A DNA stretch of 64,000 nt from an uncultured Pelagibacteraceae bacterium (GTDB lineage Bacteria; Pseudomonadota; Alphaproteobacteria; Pelagibacterales; Pelagibacteraceae): positions 1 through 64,000 of the forward strand of contig CABZJA010000001.1 of the NCBI GenBank assembly GCA_902525935.1, written 5' to 3'. The position numbers were made by a program, and so were the translations under genes. Positions 42,944 through 53,862 of the stretch are shown here, piece by piece. Position 1 is the stretch's first letter, and the number at the start of each line of letters is the position of its first letter. Under the pieces are notes generated by a model that saw only the letters and a program-made list of their open reading frames with translations, made no database searches and had not been told where the DNA came from.

Positions 42944-43592
42944 CTCTTATTGTTTGTAAATAATTTGGGCTTTTAGGGTTTTCTTCAATTTTCTTCCTAA
43001 GTCTTGTAATGATTACGTCAACTGATCTTTCTTTATCAATTTTTATAAGATTTCCGATCTCCTCTCTTTTAAAAATTTTTCCAGGGGAGTTAACCATTTT
43101 ATCCAAAATAATTTTTTCTGTATTATTGATTTTTATTGATTTATCATTTTTCAAAATAAACTGTTTGTTAAGATCTATTTCAATTTTACCAAATTTAAAT
43201 TTTCTCTTTGTATTTCTATATTTTGTTTTATTTATGATATTATTAATTCTAAGTATTAATTCTTTGGGCTCAAAAGGTTTTGGAAGGTAATCGTCTGCAC
43301 CAATATCTAAACCCTCTATTCTCTCTGAGGCTTCACCTTTCGCTGTTAAAAGAATTATTGGGGTTGAAATTTTATCTTTATTTTCTTTTGTAAATTCCAA
43401 ACCACTTTTGCCTGGCATCATTATATCAAGCACTATTAAATCAAATTTTATAACCTTAACTTTTTCAAGAGCATCTTCGGCACTATTTGAGCTTGTTACA
43501 AGATAGTTATTTTGAGAAAGATATTCTTTAACTAATTCTCTTATACCATCATCATCATCTACAACTAAAATATGTGCTTTAAATTTTTCCAT
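42915..43592 (-). CDS. OmpR/PetR-like response regulator
   Basis: [44 protein letters not shown], winged-helix C-terminus [34 protein letters not shown]. Confidence 0.95.
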   Translation of the reverse strand: [225 protein letters not shown]

Positions 43593-44022
43593 TAATTATT
43601 TTTTTTAAAACATTGTCAAAACTGACAACCTCATTTGCTTTTGATGCGGAGAATGCTTGATAAATTCTTTTCTTTTGAGCAGAGAAAATTTCGTTAAATA
43701 ATTTCACTCCCTCTTCTGTTAAGTAGACATGCTTTATTCTCGTGTCTACTTGATCTTTTTCATATTTTATAGCTTTTAGGTTTATTAAATCTTTCAAAAC
43801 TCTATTCAAACTTTGCTTTGTAACTTTCAACTTTCTTAAGAGGTCTGATATTGTAATACCCTCATATAATGAAATTAAATGAATAACCTTATTATGTGCG
43901 ACACCTATGGAGTATTTATTCAATACATTTTTAGCATCTGAGACTGTCTCTCTGTAGCCAAGAAATATTTTTTCAATATATTGTTTGAGATCCTCATCTT
44001 TTAAATATAAAAGTTTTTTCAT
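43579..44022 (-). CDS. MarR family regulator (PetP-like position)
   Basis: ITISDLLRKLKVTKQSLNRVLKDLINLKAIKYEKDQVDTRIKHVYLTEEG wHTH; overlaps the response regulator start. Confidence 0.9.
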   Translation of the reverse strand: MKKLLYLKDEDLKQYIEKIFLGYRETVSDAKNVLNKYSIGVAHNKVIHLISLYEGITISDLLRKLKVTKQSLNRVLKDLINLKAIKYEKDQVDTRIKHVYLTEEGVKLFNEIFSAQKKRIYQAFSASKANEVVSFDNVLKKIINGKI

Positions 44023-44081
44023 ATTGGTAAGTTATATTGACATATTATATATACAAATATATTTTTTTATAAAATTAAATA

Positions 44082-44963
44082 ATGATACCTTTCGATAAAC
44101 GATCAGGAAAAATTTGGTACAATAATGAGCTTGTTGAATGGCAAGATGCAAAATGCCATGTAATCAGTCACGGACTTCATTATGCAAGTTTAGTTTTTGA
44201 AGGTGAAAGAGTATACGACGGAGAAATATTTAAGCTAGAAGAGCATACAGATAGATTATTTTATTCTGCAAAAAGATTAGACATTAATATTCCTTATACA
44301 AAAGACGAAATAAATGAAGCTTCTAAAAAAATAGTAGCGGTTCAAAATATTCAAAATGGATATGTAAGACCATTTGCGTGGAGAGGAAGCGAGATGATGG
44401 GTGTGTCTGCACAGAAAACTTCGATTAATGTAGCAATAGCGACGTGGGAATGGCCTGCATATTTTGATCCAAAATTAAAAGCTGAAGGAATAAGATTAAA
44501 TATTTCTAAATGGCGAAGACCAGCTCCAAATACTATTCCTTGGGATGCAAAAGCGGCTGGATTGTATATGATTTGTACTCTTTCAAAACACGAAGCTGAA
44601 CAACAAGGGTATTCTGAATCATTAATGTTAGATTTTGAAGGTAATGTTGCAGAAGGAACAAGTGCAAACATTTTTTTTAAAGATAAAAATAATGAATTAC
44701 ATACACCAACACCAGATTCCTTTTTAAATGGTATTACAAGACAAGCAGTAATTGAACTAGCAAAATCGAAAAATATTAAAGTTCACGAAAGAAAAATTTC
44801 TCCAGATGAACTAGGTAATTTTCATGGATGTTTCTTAACTGGTACAGCAGCTGAAATAACACCTGTTGCGAGTATAGCAGATCATAAATATAAAATTTGT
44901 GATATTGTATTAGGATTATCAAAAAGTTTTGATCAATTGGTTAGACAAAAAAAAGCTGCCTAA
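44082..44963 (+). CDS. ilvE: Branched-chain amino acid aminotransferase
   Basis: HVISHGLHYASLVFEGERVYDG, YVRPFAWRGSEMMG, EGNVAEGTSANIFF, TPDSFLNGITRQAVI. Confidence 0.97.
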   Translation: MIPFDKRSGKIWYNNELVEWQDAKCHVISHGLHYASLVFEGERVYDGEIFKLEEHTDRLFYSAKRLDINIPYTKDEINEASKKIVAVQNIQNGYVRPFAWRGSEMMGVSAQKTSINVAIATWEWPAYFDPKLKAEGIRLNISKWRRPAPNTIPWDAKAAGLYMICTLSKHEAEQQGYSESLMLDFEGNVAEGTSANIFFKDKNNELHTPTPDSFLNGITRQAVIELAKSKNIKVHERKISPDELGNFHGCFLTGTAAEITPVASIADHKYKICDIVLGLSKSFDQLVRQKKAA

Positions 44964-45544
44964 TCTTTGTTATCTTCAGAAATTGCATGGTCTATTCCTT
45001 TTCTAAGATAATCATATCCAGTATAAAGTGTTAAAAACGCAGATAGCCATAAAATAATGATACCAATTGTTTGAGCGTTATAATCTTGAAAATTAATTAA
45101 TTTATTTCCAGTCTCTCCAGTCAAAAGAATTGCTATAGAAAACATCTGCAGGAATGTTTTTAGTTTTGCTAAATTGGAAACAGGAAGCTTTATTTTTCCT
45201 TTGGCTAGAAACTCTCTTAATCCTGAAATTAGTATTTCCCTTGTAAGAATTATGATTGCTGCAATAACTTCGTAATTTTTTATTGTTTGATCCATAACTA
45301 ATAAAATTAATGCAGTTGCAACAATAATCTTATCAGCTATAGGATCTAAAAGTTCACCAAGTTTAGACTCTTCTTTAAACATCCTCGCCAAAAGTCCGTC
45401 TAAAAAATCTGTAAATGAGGCAATTAAAAAAAGAGCAAATGGTATAACGTCTCCATAAAATCCTGGAAGGTAGAACGTAAATACAAATATTGGAACAATT
45501 ATTATTCGTCCAATTGTTAAATAATTAGGTATTTTAAATTTCAT
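44960..45544 (-). CDS. pgsA: CDP-diacylglycerol-glycerol-3-phosphate 3-phosphatidyltransferase
   Basis: [48 protein letters not shown]. Confidence 0.97.
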   Translation of the reverse strand: MKFKIPNYLTIGRIIIVPIFVFTFYLPGFYGDVIPFALFLIASFTDFLDGLLARMFKEESKLGELLDPIADKIIVATALILLVMDQTIKNYEVIAAIIILTREILISGLREFLAKGKIKLPVSNLAKLKTFLQMFSIAILLTGETGNKLINFQDYNAQTIGIIILWLSAFLTLYTGYDYLRKGIDHAISEDNKD

Positions 45545-47406
45545 TCGTGAAAGAAGTTATATATTTTTTTTGCAACTTTTTCCTCAACTCCATCAACTGA
45601 TTTTATTTCATCTAAACTAGCTGATTCCACAGCTCTGGCTGAACCAAAATGATTTAATAAGGCCCTTTTTCTGATAGATCCAATACCATCAATTTGATCT
45701 AATAAGGATTTACTTATGCCCTTTTTCCTTTTTGCTCTATGAGCACTTATAGCAAATCGATGAGATTCATCTCTTAATCGTTGTAAAAAGAATAATGTAG
45801 GGTCATTTTTCTCAAACTTGAATTCTTTTCCATTATGAAAAAATGTTTCATTTCCACTATTTCTCATCTTACCCTTTGCTATTGCTACAATCGGAATTTC
45901 ATGTAAACCAAGTTCATTCATCGCTTCTCTTGCCACTGAATATTGACCTTTCCCACCATCAATTAAGACTAAATCAGGAAAAGTTAGATAGTTATCTTTC
46001 TCTTGAACTGCCCTTTTAAATCTTCTGTTAAGAACTTCTTTCATCATCCCATAATCATCTTGAGCATTTTTTTGAATTTTTATATTAAATTTTCTATACC
46101 TTTTTTTAACGAACCCTTCATCGCCATAAGTAATTAAAGCGCCCACACTATTTGTGCCTTGAATATGGCTATTATCATAAACCTCAACTAAATTAATATT
46201 AGTTTCAAGATTGAATTTTTTTGATACTGCATCGAAAAGATCTCTATTATTCTGACTCTCGTAAAGTTTTCTATTCAAACTATCTTTTGCATTATTTATT
46301 GCTTGATTTATAACTTTTAGTTTCGTCCCTTTTTTTGCAACAGTAATTGTGATTTGTTTACTTTCTTTTTGTGTAAGTGTTTTTTCAATTAATTCTTTCT
46401 CTTTAATTTCATTTGATAAAATTATTGAAGATGGCACACTTTTATTTTCATAAAATTGAGAGACAAAAGAATTAATGATATCACTTAGATTTTCTTCTGG
46501 ATCATGCTTTGGGAAAAAAGCTTGATTACCCCAATTTTGTTTTGACCTATAAAAAAAAACTTGAATACAAGTTTTTCCAGACTCTTTATATCCCGCAATA
46601 ACATCTGCTTCGACTAAATTTGCTTCATTAATTCTTTGAGAAGATTGGATAATATTTAATGATTTAATTCGATCTCTTAATATTGCTGCTTTTTCAAAGT
46701 CTAAATCCTCACTAGCCTTTTCCATTTGATTAGATAAGCTTTTCTGAATTTTTCTAGATTTACCTGACACAAACTCAATTGCATCATCAACAGTTTGTTT
46801 ATAATCACTCTCAGTTACGTAACCAACGCAAGGTCCTGAGCACCTTTTAATTTGATAAAGTATGCAGGGTCTTTCTCTATTTTTGAAAACAGTATCATCA
46901 CAAATTCTGAGATGAAATATTTTTTGGATCATTTTTATAGTCCAATTTGCAGATCCAGCTGATGCAAATGGTCCAAAATAAAATCCTTCTTTGCCTTTTT
47001 TCCCTCTGTGCCTTTTGATTTGTGGCCATTTATCTTTGTCGCCTATAAAAATAAAAGGAAAGGATTTGTCGTCTCTTAGTAAAATATTAAATTTTGGTTT
47101 AAACTTTTTAATTAAATTTGCCTCTAAAAGTAAAGCCTCACTTTCATTTGAAGTAGTAGTAATTTCGAGTCTTTTTGTTTGAGAGAGCATTCTCTCAGTC
47201 CTAATGATATGACTTTTCTCTGATACATAACTTTTAAGTCTGTTTGGAAGATTTTTTGCTTTACCTACATAAAGAATTTCTCCTTTTGAATTTAACATCC
47301 TATAAACACCCGGCAACTTAGGAACCAAGGGTAATTCTTTTTTAATTACTTCTTTACCTATATCAGAGCTGATCATGGCTTCTTTTTTTAGAAATTTGGA
47401 TCCCAA
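45541..47406 (-). CDS. uvrC: Excinuclease ABC subunit C
   Basis: [66 protein letters not shown]. Start may be ATG 47376. Confidence 0.97.
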   Translation of the reverse strand: MGSKFLKKEAMISSDIGKEVIKKELPLVPKLPGVYRMLNSKGEILYVGKAKNLPNRLKSYVSEKSHIIRTERMLSQTKRLEITTTSNESEALLLEANLIKKFKPKFNILLRDDKSFPFIFIGDKDKWPQIKRHRGKKGKEGFYFGPFASAGSANWTIKMIQKIFHLRICDDTVFKNRERPCILYQIKRCSGPCVGYVTESDYKQTVDDAIEFVSGKSRKIQKSLSNQMEKASEDLDFEKAAILRDRIKSLNIIQSSQRINEANLVEADVIAGYKESGKTCIQVFFYRSKQNWGNQAFFPKHDPEENLSDIINSFVSQFYENKSVPSSIILSNEIKEKELIEKTLTQKESKQITITVAKKGTKLKVINQAINNAKDSLNRKLYESQNNRDLFDAVSKKFNLETNINLVEVYDNSHIQGTNSVGALITYGDEGFVKKRYRKFNIKIQKNAQDDYGMMKEVLNRRFKRAVQEKDNYLTFPDLVLIDGGKGQYSVAREAMNELGLHEIPIVAIAKGKMRNSGNETFFHNGKEFKFEKNDPTLFFLQRLRDESHRFAISAHRAKRKKGISKSLLDQIDGIGSIRKRALLNHFGSARAVESASLDEIKSVDGVEEKVAKKIYNFFHE

Positions 47407-47788
47407 CTGAGCTGCAATCCTTCATTATTTCTAATTTTTCGATTTGAAGAGTAATTTTATCTATTCTTTTATCTTTGAATAGCTCATCAAAAACATCTTC
47501 TGCCAATGATTCAAGAAAATTGTAATGTTTATTTTTTACTAGTTTTTTTATTAATTTTACTATTTTAGCGTAATTAACTATCGATTTAATATCTTTATCG
47601 TTAGACGGTTGTTTATCTTGATAATTCACCTCTAAATTAAATTTTACTTTTTGAGGCTTTTCTTTTTCAAAATCAAAATAACCAAGTTTTAAATCTAACA
47701 CTAATTCTTTTATTAGGACCTTCTTTTCGTAATTAAATAGGCTTTTATTTTTATCTATTTTTACAACTTTGAGATTATTTTTTTTCAT
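47363..47788 (-). CDS. folB: Dihydroneopterin aldolase-like protein
   Basis: [59 protein letters not shown] matches the FolB fold. Confidence 0.85.
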   Translation of the reverse strand: MKKNNLKVVKIDKNKSLFNYEKKVLIKELVLDLKLGYFDFEKEKPQKVKFNLEVNYQDKQPSNDKDIKSIVNYAKIVKLIKKLVKNKHYNFLESLAEDVFDELFKDKRIDKITLQIEKLEIMKDCSSVGIQISKKRSHDQL

Positions 47789-48921
47789 TACAACAAATTC
47801 TCTTTAAAAAAATTTATAAATTGAGGCATATATTCATCCATGTGATCACCACCGATCATTACTCCTCTATCAAGACATTTTTCTTTTTTTAAAACCTTAA
47901 ATGAATTTTTCCAGGCTTTTTTTGGCTCCTCTTGAGCTGCTTTGTAAAATTCATCAAGTGAAGAATATAATTTATATTTTTTTAATACTAAATCTGGCCA
48001 TTCACTTCCAACAACAAATCCATCATTATCAACAAAAAATGCTGGACACTTACTAACTGTCATTGCTTTATATTTTTTAGGTTTTTGGCCATAATGAAAA
48101 CCATGATACCAACCATCTTTCATATCAATCTCAATCTGTCCAGGCTCAGATTTAATCTTATTTACATAATCCTCACAAGGTTTTGGCAATGTATAGTCAT
48201 CAGCAGCCCCATGAACATAAAGTAATTTAGTATTTGATGTTAGTTCTGGTTTATTAAAGAAACCTGCAAGCTTACATTCTGCTGCTTCAGGTAATATTGC
48301 ATCAAAACCACTAGTCCCATCTAAAAATTTAGATGTGAACTTTACATCTGCCAAATAAAGACTGTTATTCCCACCCCTTGAATGACCTGTTGTTCCAAAC
48401 TTTCCGTTAGACCTCGGATGAGATTGTAACAACTTGTAAGCCATAATAGCGTCTATTGCTCCATTGATTAGTGGGACTTTAGATTGATCTCTCCATGTAT
48501 CTTTCGCACCTCTATGACAGAAATTGTCAACATACATTACACCTATACCAGCATCTATTAGATTTCTAGTTCCATGGTAAACAAAATCATTCCACGCATA
48601 TTCGCCTGGACCTCCACTACTATGTGTCCATATAACTATAGGAACTTTACTTGAACCCTCAGGCAATTGTAGATAACCAGTAATTTCTATTGGATTTTTT
48701 TTATGACCATCATTCAAAACAGTTCTTTGATCAAAACCAGAAAAAGATTTAAATTTTATTAACTCACCACCTTTTGATAATTTATTTTTTGAGACCCAGT
48801 TTAAAACTGATTTTGATTTTTTACATTCTGCTCTAATATCAATATTTATATTTTTTGTAGAATGAGCCAAAACACTTGTTCCAAAAACAAAGAAAAAACA
48901 AATTGTTAGTATTTTTTTCAT
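47788..48921 (-). CDS. Secreted alpha/beta hydrolase (dienelactone hydrolase-like)
   Basis: Signal peptide, VIWTHSSGGPGEYAWND, GTTGHSRGGNNSLYLADV nucleophile elbow, HGAADDYTLPKPC. Confidence 0.85.
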   Translation of the reverse strand: MKKILTICFFFVFGTSVLAHSTKNINIDIRAECKKSKSVLNWVSKNKLSKGGELIKFKSFSGFDQRTVLNDGHKKNPIEITGYLQLPEGSSKVPIVIWTHSSGGPGEYAWNDFVYHGTRNLIDAGIGVMYVDNFCHRGAKDTWRDQSKVPLINGAIDAIMAYKLLQSHPRSNGKFGTTGHSRGGNNSLYLADVKFTSKFLDGTSGFDAILPEAAECKLAGFFNKPELTSNTKLLYVHGAADDYTLPKPCEDYVNKIKSEPGQIEIDMKDGWYHGFHYGQKPKKYKAMTVSKCPAFFVDNDGFVVGSEWPDLVLKKYKLYSSLDEFYKAAQEEPKKAWKNSFKVLKKEKCLDRGVMIGGDHMDEYMPQFINFFKENLL

Positions 48922-49673
48922 TCCTTACCACCCATTATGTCTGGAGTTTGCCAGTTTAAGTTTTGGCCACTATCAATTGCTAAAACTTGACCGGTAATAG
49001 ATCTATTTTTAATAAAAAAGTCAACAGCATTGCAGATTTCTTGAACATTTGTCTGTTTTTTAAGAGGTGTTGCCATGTATTGTTTTTTAAAATGTTTATC
49101 AGACTGTCTTTTATTTTTAATAGTTGGACCTGGTGCAATTCCATTCACTCTAATATTTGGGGCAAGACTCATAGCGCAAGTTTTGGTTAAGGTGTAAAGA
49201 CCAGTTTTGCTCAATGTATATGAAAAAAAATATGGTGTTAATTTGAATACTCTTTGATCAATTATATTAATAATATTATTGTTTTTGCCTCTAATATTTT
49301 TCGCAAATCCTTGTGATAACAATGCTGGCGCTTTAAGATTTGCTTTTAAATGGCTATCCCAACTTTTTGATGTAAAATTTTCAAGCTTGTCATTTTCAAA
49401 TAACGAAGCATTATTTATTAAACAATCAAAATATTTCAATTTTGTTTTTGAAAACTTTAACATTTTCTCAATCTCGTTTTCTTTAGTCAAATCTGCTTTT
49501 ATCAAATAAATTTTTGTACCACTTTTATTTAAATCTTTTTTAAGAATCTCTGCCTTGGATTTAGATTTGTTATAATGGATAACAATTTCAATATTAGGCC
49601 CAGATAATTTTTTAGCTATCGCAGCTCCCATTCGAGTTGCTGCTCCAGTAATTATTATCTTCCGTGCTTCCAT
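48918..49673 (-). CDS. SDR oxidoreductase, FolM/pteridine-reductase-like
   Basis: [65 protein letters not shown]; near folB. Confidence 0.8.
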   Translation of the reverse strand: MEARKIIITGAATRMGAAIAKKLSGPNIEIVIHYNKSKSKAEILKKDLNKSGTKIYLIKADLTKENEIEKMLKFSKTKLKYFDCLINNASLFENDKLENFTSKSWDSHLKANLKAPALLSQGFAKNIRGKNNNIINIIDQRVFKLTPYFFSYTLSKTGLYTLTKTCAMSLAPNIRVNGIAPGPTIKNKRQSDKHFKKQYMATPLKKQTNVQEICNAVDFFIKNRSITGQVLAIDSGQNLNWQTPDIMGGKE

Positions 49674-51830
49674 TTTTTATCTCTTTTTTTTGTAACTCTT
49701 GTTCCTGGCATACCTAGTGTTGATCTACCTTTAGGATAAATTTTATTATTAACATCGTACTGTCTAATTTTGGGGTTTAAAGTAATTTCTAATTCAGTAC
49801 TTTGAAGTTTTCTCATCTCATCTCTAATTTTAGCCGCTTCCTCAAATTCTAGATTAGATGCAGCTTCTTTCATCTTTTTGTCTAATCCTTTTAAATGTTT
49901 TTTAAGGTTACCACCAATATTGGAACCTTCACTTATTTTGACGTAATCTTTCTCGTAAACACTTTCTAAAATATCACTTATTTCTTTTTTTACAGATTTA
50001 GCATCAATTTTATTTTTCTTATTGTACTCTAATTGAATCTTTCTTCTTCTCTCAGTTTCTTTAATTGCTTTCTTTATACTTTTTGTTTCCTTATCGGCAT
50101 AAAGAATAACTTTTCCATCTACGTTTCTTGCGGCTCTTCCTATTGTTTGAATTAATGAAGTTTCTGATCGCAAAAATCCTTCTTTATCAGCATCTAGTAT
50201 TCCAACTAAAGCACATTCTGGAATATCTAAACCTTCTCTTAATAAATTTATTCCAACTAAAACATCAAATACACCCATTCTGAGATCTCTCATAATCTCT
50301 ATTCTCTCAAGTGTATCTATATCAGAATGAAGGTATCTTACTTTTATCCCATTTTCATGAAGATACTCGGTTAAATCCTCTGCCATTTTTTTTGTTAGTG
50401 TTGTAACCAAAACTCTATAATTATTTTCAACTACTTTTTTACATTCATGCATAAGGTCATCAACTTGATTTTTAGCTGGTCTAATCTCAACTGGTGGATC
50501 AATTAAGCCTGTGGGTCTTATGACTTGATCAATAAACTTACCTTTAGTCTGTTCCAATTCCCATGGGCCAGGAGTTGCTGAAACAAAAACAGTTTGTGTT
50601 CTCATCAAATCCCACTCTTCAAATTTTAAAGGTCTATTGTCCATGCAAGAAGGCAATCTAAAACCATACTCAGCCAACGTGCTTTTTCGAGATCTATCTC
50701 CTTTAAACATCCCGTTAAGTTGAGGAACTGTAACATGAGATTCATCTACAAAAACTAATGTGTTATCAGGAAAATATTCAAAAAGTGTAGGTGGGGGCTC
50801 TCCTGGTTTTCTACCAGATAAAAATCTTGAATAATTTTCAATTCCTGCACAAGATCCAGTTGCTTCAATCATTTCTAAATCAAATTTAGTTCTCTCCTCT
50901 AATCGTTGCGCCTCTAATAACTTGTTTTCATCTTTGTGTTTTTTTAAAGTTATCTCTAATTCTTTTCTTATTTTTATAATTGCTTGTTCTACAGTTGGTT
51001 TAGGAGTGATGTAATGAGAATTAGCATAAACTTTTACTAGACTAAGATCTCTAACCTGATCTCCTGTCAAAGGATCAAATTCCTCAATCTTCTCAAGTTT
51101 ATCACCAAATAAACTTAGTCTCCATGCTCTATCCTCTAGATGAGATGGAAATATTTCTAAATATTCTCCCCTTGCCCTAAATGTTCCTCTAAAAAAATTT
51201 TGATCATTTCTCTTGTACTGAAGAGCAACAAGAGATTTTATTATTTGTTCTCTATTATATTCATAGTTTTTTTGAAGAGTTAAAGTCATTTTGCTGTAAG
51301 CTTCAACTGATCCCAAACCGTAAATACAGGAAACACTTGCAACGATTAAAACATCGTCTCTTTCAAGAAGAGATCTTGTTGCCGAGTGTCTCATTCTATC
51401 AATCTGCTCGTTTATAGATGCTTCTTTCTCTATATACGTATCTGATCTTGGCACGTAAGCTTCTGGAGTGTAATAATCATAGTAAGATACAAAATACTCA
51501 ACAGCATTATCTGGAAAAAAAGTTTTCATCTCACCGTAAAGTTGAGCTGCCAAAGTTTTATTTGGTGCCAATATTAATGCTGGTCTATTTGTAGCTTCTA
51601 TAACTTTTGCCATTGTAAACGTTTTTCCAGATCCAGTTACTCCTAATAATACTTGATTAAACTCATTTTTTTTTAGCTCCTTGGACAAGCCTTTTAATTG
51701 CATCTGGCTGGTCACCAGCTGGGGTAAAATCTGACTTTATTTTGAATTTTTTTCCACCTTCGAGTTTTCCACCGATTTTTGGGTTTTTACTCTGAATGTC
51801 AGTAATTAGGTCTTGATATGTATTCTCCAT
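49655..51830 (-). CDS. uvrB: Excinuclease ABC subunit B, apparent frameshift at an A9 tract near the N-terminus
   Basis: Main [97 protein letters not shown]. The first 55 aa, including the [14 protein letters not shown] motif, are in another frame (51830-51663). Confidence 0.93.
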
Positions 51831-51866
51831 ATATTAAACAACGTAATTGAATAATTTCATAATTCA

Positions 51867-53054
51867 ATGAGCATAATATCTAATAATTTAAAAAGAATTA
51901 AACCATCTCCAACTATTGCAGTTACTCAAAAGGCAAGAGAATTAAGAGCTGCAGGAAAAGATGTAGTTGGACTTGGGGCAGGGGAACCAGATTTTGATAC
52001 TCCTATCAATGTTAAAAATGCAGCCATTAAAGCAATAAGAAACGGAGACACAAAGTACACTGCAGTTGATGGAACTCCAACATTAAAAAAAGCAATTTTA
52101 AAAAAATTTAAAAGAGAAAATAAACTAAATTATAAACTAGACGAAATCACAGTTGGAACTGGAGGAAAACAAGTTCTTTACAACACTTTTATGGCAACTT
52201 TAAATAAAGGAGATGAAGTTATTATACCTGCGCCATTCTGGGTTTCATATCCAGATATGGTTCTCCTAGCAGGTGGAAAACCAAAAATAGTAAAATGTGA
52301 TGAAAAAGATGGATTTAAAATTACACCAGCAAAATTAAAAGCTGCTATTTCAAAAAGAACAAAGTGGATAATCCTTAATTCACCATCTAATCCAACTGGA
52401 TCAGGATACAGCAAATCAGAAATTCAAAAATTAGCTAAAGTTTTAATAAAAAACAAAAAAGTTCACATTTTGAGCGATGATATTTATGAGCATGTTAAAT
52501 ATGACAATTTTAAATTTTTTACTATTGCTCAAATTTCAAAATTAAAATCTCGAACACTAACAATGAACGGAGTGAGTAAATCTTATGCAATGACTGGTTG
52601 GAGGATTGGTTATGCAGCTGGACCAAAAGAAATAATTTCTGCAATTAGAAAAATTCAATCTCAGTCTACTTCGAATCCCTCATCAATTAGTCAAGCAGCA
52701 GCTGTTGAAGCTTTGAATGGCAAACAAGATTTTATTAAAAAAAGAGCAAAATCATTTAAAGAAAGAAGAGATTTTGTTGTCAAAAGTTTAAATAATATTG
52801 ATGGTATTAGCTGTTTAAAACCTAACGGAGCATTTTATGTATTTCCTAATTGTAAAAAACTTCTAAATAAAAGAACTAAACTTAAAAAAGATACTGATTT
52901 TGTCCAGAAACTTTTAGAAAAACAAAATGTTGCTGCAGTTCAAGGCTCAGCATTTGGTTTAGATGGATATTTTAGAATTTCATATGCTACTTCAATGGCA
53001 AAACTTAAAATAGCAATGGCTAGAATTAAAAGGTTTTGTGAAGATTTAGGATAA
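51867..53054 (+). CDS. Aspartate aminotransferase (class I PLP)
   Basis: VVGLGAGEPDFDTP, NSPSNPTGSGYSKSEI, MNGVSKSYAMTGWRIGYAAGP. Confidence 0.96.
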   Translation: MSIISNNLKRIKPSPTIAVTQKARELRAAGKDVVGLGAGEPDFDTPINVKNAAIKAIRNGDTKYTAVDGTPTLKKAILKKFKRENKLNYKLDEITVGTGGKQVLYNTFMATLNKGDEVIIPAPFWVSYPDMVLLAGGKPKIVKCDEKDGFKITPAKLKAAISKRTKWIILNSPSNPTGSGYSKSEIQKLAKVLIKNKKVHILSDDIYEHVKYDNFKFFTIAQISKLKSRTLTMNGVSKSYAMTGWRIGYAAGPKEIISAIRKIQSQSTSNPSSISQAAAVEALNGKQDFIKKRAKSFKERRDFVVKSLNNIDGISCLKPNGAFYVFPNCKKLLNKRTKLKKDTDFVQKLLEKQNVAAVQGSAFGLDGYFRISYATSMAKLKIAMARIKRFCEDLG

Positions 53055-53056
53055 AT

Positions 53057-53431
53057 CTATTTTTTTTTATTTAGTCCAATTAAAGAGGAATTTCTAAATC
53101 TTAAAATTATGATTGCTAAAGCAATTAAAACAATCGCACCAGCTTCATAAAATAATATCTCTGGGTTCAGAGATTTACCCTGTAAAATAATAAATCTAGC
53201 AAGCGCTGTAATAGCAATAAATAATGGTAAAGTAATTTGAATTGATTGACTCTCCCAAAATACTCTTACCATCGCAAGAACTTCAAGATAAAGAAAAAGT
53301 AAAAGTAAATCAGCTAAAGTAACTCTCTGCACAAGTATCATCTGGTACATTTCTTGCCCAAAAGCAATGACTGTACTAACTAAAATTATTACCAATGCTA
53401 CAAGCTGGATTTGCTTTACAATGTTTTCCAT
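53057..53431 (-). CDS. PsiE-like phosphate-starvation-inducible family membrane protein
   Basis: Four-TM protein with LADLLLLFLYLEVLAMVRVFWESQSIQITLPLFIAITALARFIIL. Confidence 0.8.
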   Translation of the reverse strand: MENIVKQIQLVALVIILVSTVIAFGQEMYQMILVQRVTLADLLLLFLYLEVLAMVRVFWESQSIQITLPLFIAITALARFIILQGKSLNPEILFYEAGAIVLIALAIIILRFRNSSLIGLNKKK

Positions 53432-53441
53432 TAATAATCTC

Positions 53442-53861
53442 TTATAATTTAAAATAACTTTTTATTCTAGACTGAAATAACAAATAAATCGCCGATATAT
53501 GAATTATTGAGTTAAGAGTAAGCACAGATTTCACACCAAAATCATTTAAACCTAATTCTGGAATTGGTTCATAAGGAACTAAAATACTAGTTGTAATGGC
53601 CTCGTATAAATCAAATAAACCAACAAAGTTCCAGGCTAATAAAATACCCCAAAGTACTGCAGATGGTTTTTTATAAATAAAGTAAACTAAAAACAAAGCA
53701 GTTATCCCAATTATAAAATCACCAGTCAAAGATACAATCCACTCGTATGGTGCCGCTCTCTCATTTTCTGTGATTGTCCAAAATAAAATTAAACTTGACC
53801 CAATAGCCCTGAATGACATCCAGCCAGTTGCAAACATAATCCACTTTACTCCTTTTGTCAT
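53442..53861 (-). CDS. Hypothetical four-TM membrane protein
   Basis: Intact 139-aa hydrophobic ORF with no family I recognise. Confidence 0.7.
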   Translation of the reverse strand: MTKGVKWIMFATGWMSFRAIGSSLILFWTITENERAAPYEWIVSLTGDFIIGITALFLVYFIYKKPSAVLWGILLAWNFVGLFDLYEAITTSILVPYEPIPELGLNDFGVKSVLTLNSIIHISAIYLLFQSRIKSYFKL

Positions 53862-53862
53862 A

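Noticed and set aside
44037-44062. Possible MarR operator in the marR/ilvE gap
   Set aside because: Only TTG...CAA ends match; the interior is not symmetric, so it is better read as a promoter.
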